Position numbers and translations under genes: made by a program
Part shown: positions 50,562 to 58,646 of the stretch, one piece after another
How positions within the stretch are numbered: the first letter of the stretch is position 1
Layout of the letters: every line of letters begins with the position of its first letter
NCBI GenBank assembly: GCA_947456955.1
Contig: CANGTQ010000001.1
Coordinates: 348,538-412,537 of the forward strand
Source: Flavobacteriaceae bacterium
GTDB taxonomy: Bacteria > Bacteroidota > Bacteroidia > Flavobacteriales > Flavobacteriaceae
DNA length: 64,000 bases
Direction: 5' to 3'
The notes under the pieces: model-generated
Told to the model about the DNA's origin: nothing
Databases searched by the model: none
What the model saw: the letters and a program-made list of their open reading frames with translations, nothing else

Positions 50562-51287
50562 TTAGTCGTTTTGAGATTTTACTGCTAAAGAGTATATAAC
50601 TAAACCAAAACCAATTTTATTAATTGCATCTGCTATGTTATAGGCAACATCTACATTACCTTTACCCAACATACTTGTGTACCATCCTTCAGTACCTAAC
50701 ATGTAACCTAACGGATAAATAGCCCATCCTACCAATACAAACCAACATAAAATTTTGTGAGCTTCCAGAACATTACCACCAGCTGCTTTAGCTAATTTAG
50801 ATGCTTCACCTAACCAAATTTCATAAACAATTGCGAAGTAAGCGATACCTGAGATTAATCCCCAAATTTGAGCACTTTCCGGATAAACAGCTTCTCCAAA
50901 GTAACCCGTTACTAACATAATTACGGAGTAGAAAATCATTTTTGATAATAAGCTCTTCTTTGCACCGGCAATTTTAAGTATTAAATAAAACTCAAGACAC
51001 ATTAATGGCACTGTTAAAATCCAATCTACATATCGGAAAAAGGTTGGAGATTCTCCAAAACTAGCCCAATAATCTCTCATGTAATAATAATGAACTGCTG
51101 CAATAAAGGTTATAATACCTGAAACCAATACAGAAGTTCTCCACTTTTTATCAAATTGACTTAATGATAAAAAGAAAAAGGCTGAAGCAGCCATCATGGC
51201 CATACAGCCAACAAAAAAAGTAAATCCAACATAATCAGTTGGCAACATTTTCGCAGTAAGCGATGTAGAAAATAATAAATTTGTCAT
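50562..51287 (-). CDS. Green-absorbing proton-pumping proteorhodopsin
   Basis: Seven-helix microbial rhodopsin of 241 aa. Helix C carries RYVDWILTVPLMCLE: Asp88 (counterion), Thr92 and Glu99 (proton donor) give the DTE motif of outward proton pumps, and Met96 at the spectral tuning position indicates green absorption. His66 (VHYYYMRDYW) is the usual His partner of the counterion. The retinal Schiff-base Lys224 is in DAINKIGFG. The NDQ motif of sodium pumps and chloride-pump motifs are absent. It stores light energy as proton motive force. blh is divergent next to it, and no other carotenoid gene is in the window. Confidence 0.97.
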   Translation of the reverse strand: MTNLLFSTSLTAKMLPTDYVGFTFFVGCMAMMAASAFFFLSLSQFDKKWRTSVLVSGIITFIAAVHYYYMRDYWASFGESPTFFRYVDWILTVPLMCLEFYLILKIAGAKKSLLSKMIFYSVIMLVTGYFGEAVYPESAQIWGLISGIAYFAIVYEIWLGEASKLAKAAGGNVLEAHKILCWFVLVGWAIYPLGYMLGTEGWYTSMLGKGNVDVAYNIADAINKIGFGLVIYSLAVKSQND

Positions 51288-51318
51288 AAATTAAAGTTTA
51301 AATTAGTAATTGTTTAAT

Positions 51319-51326
51319 CAAAGCTA
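51319..51326 (-). promoter_or_regulatory. Candidate promoter -7 box of the rhodopsin gene
   Basis: TAGCTTTG on the minus strand fits TAnnTTTG, about 31 bases before the start codon; a TTG at normal -33 spacing is not obvious. Confidence 0.4.
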
Positions 51327-51399
51327 ATAAATACTAAACAAAATAAAAAATAAATTGTTTAATTTTTTTTACTTATTTTTAAATAAAATTTAAAATTAT

Positions 51400-52284
51400 A
51401 TGCAAAAATATTCAAACTTCGCAATATTAGCAAGCTTTTTAGGATTATGGATAAATTCTTTTTTTTCAAATGAGTTTCAATTAATTGTAGGATTTATACT
51501 AATACTTTCATTCGGAATATTACATGGCGCAAACGATTTAGCTCTAATAAAGAATGTAAATCCTAACAATAAAGTCCAAAATTTCTATAAAATCTTATTA
51601 TATTATGTCATAATAGTTATTACAGGCGCCACTCTTTTTTATATTATTCCTTGGTTAGCTTTGACTTTATTTATTATCATTAGTGGCTATCATTTTGGTG
51701 AGCAACAGTGGAATGAACAACTAAAAACAAAAGCGAAATGGATAAAGTTTGCATATGAGATAGTATATGGACTCATAATTCTCTTTTTAATTTTTACATT
51801 TCATGCTACAGAAGTTCAAAAAATAATTCTTGCTATCACTGGTATAGAGGTTCCAAATTTTGCTTTTTTACTTATTCTAAAAATCCTTTTGAGTATTTTT
51901 ACTCTATTGAGTATCTTTTTCTATTTCAAAATTGAAAGATTCAAAAATTACTTCTTTAAAGAACTGTTTTATCTATTTGTGTTTTCAATTATTTTTAAAG
52001 TATCCACTCTTATTTGGGGTTTTGCATTATACTTTATATTTTGGCACAGTATTCCTTCAATGATGGATCAGATTAACTTTCTTTTTGGCAACGTTAACTT
52101 CAATAATTTTAAATTATATTTCCGTTCCGCATTTGCTTATTGGATAGTATCATTATTAGGTATCGCTATACTTTACTTTATATTTAAAGATCAAAAAATA
52201 TTTAATGCATTATTCTTTTCTTTTCTTGCTTCAATTACTTTTCCACATGTATTAGTAATAGTAAAGATGTTTGGAAAGAAATAA
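51400..52284 (+). CDS. blh: Beta-carotene 15,15'-dioxygenase (Brp/Blh family)
   Basis: Membrane enzyme of 294 aa that cleaves beta-carotene into two retinals for the rhodopsin. Iron-binding histidines lie in SFGILHGANDLAL, IISGYHFGEQQW, FIFWHSIPSMMDQ and ITFPHVLVIVKM, the four conserved His sites of the family. Several membrane helices. It is divergent from the proteorhodopsin gene with a 112-base AT-rich gap. Its 3' side borders an IS3 remnant, the left border of the accessory region. Carotene synthesis genes (crtEBIY) must lie elsewhere. Confidence 0.94.
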   Translation: MQKYSNFAILASFLGLWINSFFSNEFQLIVGFILILSFGILHGANDLALIKNVNPNNKVQNFYKILLYYVIIVITGATLFYIIPWLALTLFIIISGYHFGEQQWNEQLKTKAKWIKFAYEIVYGLIILFLIFTFHATEVQKIILAITGIEVPNFAFLLILKILLSIFTLLSIFFYFKIERFKNYFFKELFYLFVFSIIFKVSTLIWGFALYFIFWHSIPSMMDQINFLFGNVNFNNFKLYFRSAFAYWIVSLLGIAILYFIFKDQKIFNALFFSFLASITFPHVLVIVKMFGKK

Positions 52285-52305
52285 GAATAAAAAAACCGGA
52301 TAATT

Positions 52306-52727
52306 TAGACTGCCCCAAAAAGTTAGACACTATTTGGGGGTATTTTTATGGAAAGAAAAGTCAAATATGATTATGCGTTTAAACTACAAAGGAGAACAGG
52401 GTAAAATTGCAACAAAAATTCTAGCCAAAAAATTTAAGGCAACCGCACCAAATCAAAAGTGGGCAACCTATAAAACCGAGTTTAATGTGTTTGGCCAAAA
52501 ATTGTATTTATCGCCGATTATTGATTTCAGAACGACCTGTGTTTAATCAAGTTGTAATGATGCTAAATATAGCTTTTAAGAAAATACCAAACTATAGAAA
52601 CCTAATTCTACATTCAGATCATGAATGCATTTTTTTTTATAGTCGCCTGTCTCACCAAAATAGGCAAATGCATTTGCAGGTTTGGAAAAGTGTAACTGAA
52701 CATTGCTTCCCTAACTCCCTCCCTTAA
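52306..52727 (+). pseudogene. IS3-family insertion sequence remnant
   Basis: TAGACTGCCCCAAAAAGTTAGACAC is an IS3-type left terminal repeat, followed 18 bases later by the start of an orfA (MERKVKYDYAFKL). The sequence then jumps to orfB: KATAPNQKWATYKTEFNVFGQKLYLSPIIDF, and in another frame RPVFNQVVMMLNIAFKKIPN followed by LILHSDHE. The order, frames and missing parts show an internally deleted, multiply frameshifted transposase. No right end or target duplication could be defined. Confidence 0.85.
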
Positions 52728-52834
52728 AAAAAAATAAAATAAAAAACATCATATTTAAAATAAATGGTCTTATCTTATATTTAATGTTTCAAATATTAAA
52801 ATTGGTTGAAAGGTTTAGTTGGTTTATTTTGTCT

Positions 52835-53413
52835 CTATACTTTTATTTCATAACTATTTTGATAAGTAATCAAGGTTTCTCTTTTTTTGAATAACATTTT
52901 GGTATTTTGATGGGAAATATTGTAGAGAAGCAAATTATTATTCATCTCAAGCATTGAAAAATTTAAATCATCCATTGAGAAGTTATCAACAAATATTTCA
53001 TAAGAACCAATATAGCCCAATTCTTTTTGTTCGATATAAATACCCGGAGCATTTATATCATTTATGATTGCTTTTTTGACCTGATATAACGGAAATAAGT
53101 ACTGACTAGGTTCTAAGTCTTGAATATAGATTTTTTCTGTTTTTTTTCCGTTGAGCCAAAATTCAATTTGATGACGGGAGTTATGCATTAAACCACCAAT
53201 CTCTATAGACGCTAGTTTATCTATACTTGGGATTGAGTTTAATCGTAAATGATGATAAAAAAATGGATCTAATAAGGCTTGATGCAAAGGAAGTTTCAAT
53301 CTTGAAGCAATATTTTCAAAATATTCTTGTTCAATAGGGTTTAAAAGCACTTTCTTTAAATTCCATAACTCTCCAAAAAGGTTGATTTTGAGTTTTTGAA
53401 GATGTGAGTGCAT
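52835..53413 (-). CDS. Hypothetical protein, 192 aa
   Basis: Not recognised. No signal peptide or membrane segment; mixed alpha/beta composition with NPIEQEYFENIASRLKLPLHQ near the start, then IEIGGLMHNSRHQIEFWLNGKK and a Tyr/Ile-rich stretch GIYIEQKELGYIGSYEIF. It is AT-rich like the rest of the accessory region. It stands between the IS3 remnant and another orphan gene on the same strand, with about 170 bases to the latter, so cotranscription is uncertain. Confidence 0.6.
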   Translation of the reverse strand: MHSHLQKLKINLFGELWNLKKVLLNPIEQEYFENIASRLKLPLHQALLDPFFYHHLRLNSIPSIDKLASIEIGGLMHNSRHQIEFWLNGKKTEKIYIQDLEPSQYLFPLYQVKKAIINDINAPGIYIEQKELGYIGSYEIFVDNFSMDDLNFSMLEMNNNLLLYNISHQNTKMLFKKRETLITYQNSYEIKV

Positions 53414-53580
53414 AGGTGAATTTTTTGGAAAGAAATTATGTGATTTTATATTTGGAGATTCCCATTTATAAATTTTCTGTTTTTCTATCTTTATAAAAAT
53501 AATTGGTATTACCTTAAAATTTGTATACTAAAGTAAAAATTTTAAATTAAGATTTTTTTACCACATTTTTTTTTACATCG

Positions 53581-54276
53581 CTATTTATCCCACAAATAGT
53601 CGTAGTCATCGGGTAACTTTTCAATTTCATTAATTATTTTAGGCAAATCCTCATGTAGCTGTGCGAACATTTCTTGTACATCGATTTCATCATTCCATTC
53701 ACCCTCTAACATTTCTTCTAAATAATAATAGTGAATATAATTCATTGCTTTGGAAGTTGTATGACCCTGCACTAAGAGAGAATGTGCTACTGATTTCAAA
53801 TAATTTAAATTATCCTCATATTTTGTTGCCGCAAAAAAACCAACTACATAAGATTCATTGAAAATATCACGATCTTTAATTTTGAATTGTTCAAAAAACT
53901 GGTTGAAAGAGGTATTAAAAAAAATAGGATTTTTTTTAAATAATTCCGGAATAATTTTTTCAATAGATTGAGTAAAATCAACATCCCAAAAATGCTCCCA
54001 TAACTGGCATTTATCTACCTCCTCGAGTGTTTCATAATCAAATAACATATCGATTAGCCCTTGTCTAAAAACCAATCTTTTAAGTTGTTTTTTTGTTTTT
54101 ATTGGCTTTGGGTCAGGTGTTAAGTCACTCAGTTCACTTCTTAATTTAGAAACTTTAATAATATCTCCAAATTCAATTCTACCTATACCATTTTCATCAT
54201 CTTCAAACTTTAAATTCTTAACCAAAGCTAAGCATGGAGGCGTTAATTTAGTATAGTCAAATTTTTTATATCTCAT
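53581..54276 (-). CDS. Hypothetical protein, 231 aa
   Basis: Not recognised. The N-terminal 50 residues (RYKKFDYTKLTPPCLALVKNLKFEDDENGIGRIEFGDIIKV) contain an acidic DDENGIG segment. The remainder is helical, with EEVDKCQLWEHFWDVDFTQS, GFFAATKYEDNLNYLKSVAHSLLVQGHTTSKAMNYIHYYYLEEM and an acidic end. No signal or membrane helices. It is the first of the two intact orphan genes on the left of the accessory region; two decayed genes lie upstream. Confidence 0.65.
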   Translation of the reverse strand: MRYKKFDYTKLTPPCLALVKNLKFEDDENGIGRIEFGDIIKVSKLRSELSDLTPDPKPIKTKKQLKRLVFRQGLIDMLFDYETLEEVDKCQLWEHFWDVDFTQSIEKIIPELFKKNPIFFNTSFNQFFEQFKIKDRDIFNESYVVGFFAATKYEDNLNYLKSVAHSLLVQGHTTSKAMNYIHYYYLEEMLEGEWNDEIDVQEMFAQLHEDLPKIINEIEKLPDDYDYLWDK

Positions 54277-54385
54277 ATTTCTATTTTTAATTTAATGCAT
54301 TTTAAATTTTGAATATTAACTTCACTTTTGTACTGTGAAATTAGTTTTAATAATTATCATTTTTAAATGGAATTCAAAAGTAATA

Positions 54386-54805
54386 TTATCTTATTATACA
54401 AACGATTGCCCATTTCTCTGGGATTCCATCAAAGTAGTAAATAGATGCTCCATATTTATCTTTTATTCTCATATATTGTCCATCAACAAAATAGAGTACC
54501 TGTCCATATTTGTCTTTTTGTCTTATGGTTTGACCATCAAAATAATATAAAGCAGCTCCATATTTATCCTTAACACGTAGAGTATTTCCATCTAGAAAGT
54601 AGATTGATTGACCATATTTATCTTTTATTTAAATAGTTTGACCATCATTGTAAAAAAGAGGTGTTCCGTATTTATCTTTAGACCTCAATGTTAAACCATC
54701 AATATAGACAATTGGCTTACCATACTTGTCTTTCTGTTTAATACTTTGGGCTTTTACTGTCATTTGTATGATGAGTATTGGTAAAATTATTAAGATTTTT
54801 TTCAT
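54386..54805 (-). pseudogene. Secreted KDKYG-repeat protein interrupted by one stop codon
   Basis: The minus strand has an ATG at 54805 opening a signal peptide (MKKILIILPILIIQMTVKAQ) and then six imperfect 18-20-residue repeats of the type IKDKYGxxLYYFDGQTIR, ending RWAIV-like EKWAIVCIIR and TAA at 54386. The 139-codon frame has no shifts, but the third unit starts with an in-frame TAA (54629-54631) where the other units have Arg. Each repeat looks like a short beta hairpin. The track shows nothing useful here because of the stop. It is a recent pseudogene or a gene with two fragments. Confidence 0.75.
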
Positions 54806-54913
54806 ATTATTTATTGTTATTTTTTAATTACAGGTGCTATTTAAAAGATAGCAAACTTTTTTAAAATCTGTTTTTTTAATCATTGAAATTTATATATATT
54901 TAGGAGTTCTTTT

Positions 54914-55369
54914 TTAAATTTTGATATGGGTATCACTATTATTAATAAAAGATTTAAATTCCTTTTTAATAATTAATTTTCCTTTGTCTAATACAACAAC
55001 CATGGTCTATAAGGTTTGTTCAGTTTCTTGTTTAAGAAACTCTATCTTATATTTTCCATCTGACAACGTGTAACCAGCACTCCTATCTTCATCATCATTA
55101 TGTATATTTGTAGCGTGAAAATCTTTTTTAGTAAATCTAACTAATTTTCTACAATTGCAATTAACTACTCTTATAATTTCATTAGGCAATGATTTAGCGA
55201 TTACTTGGATTCCATCTCCTTCATCTTTATTTTCAACGACTCTTAATCCTATGCCACCATCTTATAATGGAGCGATACCAATTTTTGTATGAAGTTATGC
55301 TGCCAAAACAATATTTGTTTGTTGTGAATTTGAACCAAAAGGGCAAAACAAAATTAACCTCACAATCAT
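54914..55369 (-). pseudogene. Decayed gene with three in-frame stops
   Basis: A continuous frame from ATG 55369 (MIVRLILFCPFGSNSQQTNIVLAA) to TAA at 54914 is broken by TAA at 55295-55297, TAA at 55262-55264 and TAG at 55007-55009. Between them it reads DGGIGLRVVENKDEGDGIQV, PNEIIRVVNCNCRKLVRF and DGKYKIEFLKQETEQ, then MVVVLDKGKLIIKKEF. The sequence stays protein-like across each stop without frameshifts, so these are point mutations in a former coding region of about 150 codons. The 60-aa ORF of the track is only its middle. Family unknown. Confidence 0.6.
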
Positions 55370-55458
55370 AAACCATAACTTTATCAAATTATAATATAAT
55401 TTCAGAGATAGTTATATTTAATAGTCCTTAATGTCTTTGATAGTTAAAAATGAATTTA

Positions 55459-56073
55459 TTAAGTTAACAAACTTGGATGAACAACTGCTTCAATAGGTTT
55501 GTCAAATAATTTAAAATTTTGAATACGTAAAGGTTCGACAGTCAAATAGGCTTTTGATACTTGATTCTCTAAATAAAAATTTCTTAATTTCATTAATAAT
55601 TGACCTAAAACATTAGCTCCAATTAGGTTATTGGGATTACTCTTATCTTCTTTTGTGCCCCAAAAAAAATCTTTATGGCTAACTTCAACGATAGGTCTAT
55701 TTCCCGTTTTCTTTAATAAATCACCGAAACCGTTAGGATTACAAGCTAGTTTTACTCTCAAACACCAATACATAATCGCCACTTTTTCGTCTTCAAAATC
55801 GGCTCTTGTACATTTTAGTCTATGCGGCTTTGACTTCATTTTTGCAGCCATTGGACTCGTTTGCTTGATAATTTCTTGTTGAATTTCTGGATTATCAGGA
55901 AAACGACAAGCTTGATATAAAGCTTCAGAAGTTAAAATTCTTCTTTTATTTACCAATAATGGATAATCTTTTCCTTTCATATTGGACAATCCACCCCACT
56001 CTGTATCTACTTTTTGAAACCAGCAGGAACCTTTTTTAGAATAGGTTTGGTGGTTGAAATTAACATTTTGCAT
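55459..56073 (-). CDS. NADAR-domain protein (YbiA-like)
   Basis: A 204-aa cytoplasmic protein with a complete NADAR fold. Conserved motifs: WGGLSNMKGKDYPLLVN, SEALYQACRFPDNPEIQ, MAAKMKSKPHR, the Trp region MYWCLRVKLACNP, HKDFFWGTKED and GANVLGQLLMKLR. NADAR proteins are N-glycosidases; some act on riboflavin-pathway intermediates and some remove ADP-ribose from guanine as antitoxins to DarT toxins. No DarT or other ADP-ribosyltransferase gene is next to it, so the substrate is open. Upstream lie two DUF4116 genes on the same strand. Confidence 0.88.
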   Translation of the reverse strand: MQNVNFNHQTYSKKGSCWFQKVDTEWGGLSNMKGKDYPLLVNKRRILTSEALYQACRFPDNPEIQQEIIKQTSPMAAKMKSKPHRLKCTRADFEDEKVAIMYWCLRVKLACNPNGFGDLLKKTGNRPIVEVSHKDFFWGTKEDKSNPNNLIGANVLGQLLMKLRNFYLENQVSKAYLTVEPLRIQNFKLFDKPIEAVVHPSLLT

Positions 56074-56211
56074 ACTTCTCTTTATTTATTAAGATTAAAA
56101 AACTTTATTAAAAATCCTACACTCTTTGTTATAAAGAGAAGTATTTGATGTTTTGTGACAAAAAAGCTTTTAATATATTATTGCAAAGACATCAGGGGTA
56201 TTTCGTAATCT

Positions 56212-57117
56212 TTAGCTGATATAATTTAGAACAGAAGGTTTCTTTCTTACTAATTCTAAAATAAAATCTTTATCATCTTTTATGCTATCTGTAGCAAAAT
56301 GAAGAAATCGTTCAGGTGCTCTAAACCGTTTTTCAGTATCATTTATGATTTCTAAACAGAACGATTTATCATTCATTATCAAACTAGGAATATATCTTAT
56401 TACATAATATTCAATATTTCTCCAATGAGCTGCATCATCAAATAATGGTTCTATACCATTGGCTTCTAGAGCTACTTTAATAATTTCCTTATCCTGCTTT
56501 AATTCATCATTTAAATGAGAATAGTTATAGCATCCTTTTGTCACAGCCATCAATGCAATATCTTTATCGCCATAAAACATATCGTCTAAGTAACAAAACG
56601 AATTAGGCTCAATTTCAAGAATTTTATAAACTACTTCTTTGTCTTTCAAAAGGTTTTCTCCCGCATTTTCCGTAATACTTTTCTTTTCAATTTCACATCT
56701 TAAATTATATTCTATATCAATGATGCCCATTTCATCCCATCGTTCTCCCTCTTCTTGACAACTACTTTTTAGTTTTGAAAAAACATAGTCAGCACCAGTA
56801 TGGGATAATGCAAATAAAAAAAGATCTTTATCTTCTCTTAGTGCTTTAGGTAATTGAGAAAATAAATAGCCACTACAAAGTGGTATCAGCTCTTTTACAA
56901 AATCTTTATTAAAGCGTAAAGTGGCATCAACCAAATCGAAATACTTTAAACCTATAAAAATGTTCGGATATCCATTAAAAAATTCAATATATTCATACCA
57001 AGGTCTATCAAAAGCAGCCGTTGCAAGAGCTTTATCTGCCAGATATTTTTTAGGTACTGTTACTAAAGCATTAAAATCTTGCTTGATTGCTTCTATATAT
57101 TTTGTTTTTTCTGACAT
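56212..57117 (-). CDS. DUF4116-type repeat protein, paralogue 1
   Basis: A 301-aa protein from ATG 57117 (MSEKTKYIEAIKQDFNALVTVPKKYLADK). Helical repeats of about 48 residues of the DUF4116 type are visible: LREDKDLFLFALSHTGADYVFSKL, LLKDKEVVYKILEIEPNSFCYLDDMF and DKDIALMAVTKGCYNYSHLNDELKQDKEIIKVALEAN. Its N-terminal half aligns with the next gene upstream (SEKxxYIExxK...LP/VPKxYLADKxxxTAA...LREDxxxLLFxLxHxG), so the pair arose by duplication. No signal peptide; function unknown. Confidence 0.78.
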   Translation of the reverse strand: MSEKTKYIEAIKQDFNALVTVPKKYLADKALATAAFDRPWYEYIEFFNGYPNIFIGLKYFDLVDATLRFNKDFVKELIPLCSGYLFSQLPKALREDKDLFLFALSHTGADYVFSKLKSSCQEEGERWDEMGIIDIEYNLRCEIEKKSITENAGENLLKDKEVVYKILEIEPNSFCYLDDMFYGDKDIALMAVTKGCYNYSHLNDELKQDKEIIKVALEANGIEPLFDDAAHWRNIEYYVIRYIPSLIMNDKSFCLEIINDTEKRFRAPERFLHFATDSIKDDKDFILELVRKKPSVLNYIS

Positions 57118-57165
57118 ATTGCATAAAATATAATGAAAAGTCTTGAGCGTACGGAGTTCTACCAA

Positions 57166-58086
57166 TTATTTTACTTTTAACGCCAATATATCTGGATCAT
57201 TTTTAAGCCTTTCGCTGGCATATTCTATCAGTTTATAATTTTTACTTACAGCTAATAAAACCAAATCTTTATCATCTTTAAATTCTTTCGAAAAGTGGTA
57301 TAGTGCAAATTCACCACCATGACAATTAATAAGATTAATTAAGAATGATTTGTCGCTTTTCAATCTATCACTTAATGCATCAAAAAAGTCGAAACCTACA
57401 TTAAGCCAACGTCCATAAGCGTCAAATTCAGACCAGTATTCTCCGTATAAATATGCAGCATCTAAAGCAATTTCCTCATCATCTCTAAGTCTATTACTAA
57501 CATATTTAAAATTAGCGCCATCTGTTGAAACGGCCTCAAGAGCGACTTCTTTATCATCCTTTAAAGCATCGCTGAAATAATAAAAACCTTGTTCTTCTAA
57601 TGCTATGGTTTTTAAAACTACTTCTTTATTATTCAAAATAGTTTCTCCTGCATACCGCATTACACTCATTCGTTGGTGTATATGCAGAAACAAATCATAT
57701 CTTATATCCTCAACATGGTCTCTATCATAATCTTCTCCATCAGGCATAGCATCTTCTAGCATTTTATCATAGATGTACTCATATCCCGAATGTTTAAGTG
57801 AAAATAATAAAATTTTCTCGTCTTCTCTTAGCGCTAATGGCAAATACTCAAATAAATATCCGCTACAAGATGCTATTATTTCCTTGACAAAATCTTTGTT
57901 ATATCGTAAAGTAGCATCTGCCAATTTAAACAATTCTAAAACTTCAAAATTAGTATCGTAATCGTACCACTTTCTAACTAATGCTGCCGTAATTATATCT
58001 TTATCCGCTAAATATTCTTTTGGGAGTGTTTTTAATAATTCGGGGTTCTCTTTTAATTTTTCTATATAATTTGCTTTTTCTGACAT
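57166..58086 (-). CDS. DUF4116-type repeat protein, paralogue 2
   Basis: A 306-aa protein from ATG 58086 (MSEKANYIEKLKENPELLKTLPKEYLADKDIITAALV); the track start adds 46 residues of non-homologous sequence. DUF4116-like units: LREDEKILLFSLKHSGYEYI, LNNKEVVLKTIALEEQGFYYFSDALKDDKEVALEAVSTDGANFKYVSNRLRDDEEIAL-type and SKEFKDDKDLVLLAVSKNYKLIEYASERLKND. It lies 48 bases upstream of paralogue 1, same strand. The repeats probably form an alpha solenoid for protein binding. Confidence 0.8.
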   Translation of the reverse strand: MSEKANYIEKLKENPELLKTLPKEYLADKDIITAALVRKWYDYDTNFEVLELFKLADATLRYNKDFVKEIIASCSGYLFEYLPLALREDEKILLFSLKHSGYEYIYDKMLEDAMPDGEDYDRDHVEDIRYDLFLHIHQRMSVMRYAGETILNNKEVVLKTIALEEQGFYYFSDALKDDKEVALEAVSTDGANFKYVSNRLRDDEEIALDAAYLYGEYWSEFDAYGRWLNVGFDFFDALSDRLKSDKSFLINLINCHGGEFALYHFSKEFKDDKDLVLLAVSKNYKLIEYASERLKNDPDILALKVK

Positions 58087-58145
58087 AATAATTTTAATAT
58101 GAATTATATATAATGAATGTTTATTTTTCTTTTTAATTATGACTT

Positions 58146-58292
58146 TTATTTTTTGAGAAGAAATTCGATTAATTGCAATACAAGTCCAAATAAGATTAAA
58201 AACAAAGCAACTAAATATGCACACGGCTGAATTTTCGCTAATTTCAATGCAAAAGCAGAATATGCCTCTTTAAACTCAACACTAGCGTTCAT
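58146..58292 (-). CDS. Small single-helix membrane protein, 48 aa (absent from ORF track)
   Basis: A 48-codon ORF from ATG 58292 to TAA 58146: MNASVEFKEAYSAFALKLAKI followed by one clear membrane helix YLVALFLILFGLVLQLIEFLL and a KK end. An amphipathic N-terminal segment plus a single helix is typical of small membrane proteins. It sits between the DUF4116 pair and another small membrane protein on the same strand, filling most of that gap. An overlapping ATG 4 bases upstream leads to a stop after four codons. Confidence 0.55.
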   Translation of the reverse strand: MNASVEFKEAYSAFALKLAKIQPCAYLVALFLILFGLVLQLIEFLLKK

Positions 58293-58366
58293 TCATTTTA
58301 AAAAAGTTAAGCTGATAAAATACATATAACAAATTACCATAATCCATAAACCTAAAGTTGTGATAG

Positions 58367-58549
58367 TCACGATTTATTATTGTAATAAAGGTACAACCCT
58401 AAATAATTTACAAATACAAACAAGCAAGAAAACCCAGCTGTTAAAAACTGACCACTATGAGTCCAATGATTAACTACACATAACATACCTGCGCTAAGCA
58501 GAGAACCTGCTGCCATACCAAACCCACAAATAATCTTTTTACTTTCCAT
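58367..58549 (-). CDS. Small two-helix membrane protein, 60 aa
   Basis: MESKKIICGFGMAAGSLLSAGMLCVVNHW makes the first helix and FLTAGFSCLFVFVNYLGLYLYY the second, with a short polar loop and a KS end. Unrecognised. It lies 97 bases downstream of the metallopeptidase gene on the same strand and 74 bases upstream of the 48-aa membrane protein. It may belong to the same unit as either. Confidence 0.6.
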   Translation of the reverse strand: MESKKIICGFGMAAGSLLSAGMLCVVNHWTHSGQFLTAGFSCLFVFVNYLGLYLYYNNKS

Positions 58550-58646
58550 AATTATTAAAATTTTTACATTTTACGTTGTTATTAAAAACTTCTTTTATAT
58601 GTAAAGAAAATTATTTGTGGTTTTGTGACAATTTTTAAAAAGTTTT

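Noticed and set aside
50562-51287. Sodium- or chloride-pumping rhodopsin
   Set aside because: Helix C shows D-T-E at the three key positions; the NDQ (sodium) and NTQ/TSA (chloride) patterns are absent.
54386-55369. Stop-codon readthrough or recoding in the two interrupted genes
   Set aside because: The stops are different (TAA and TAG), have no common context and several occur in one gene; decay is simpler.
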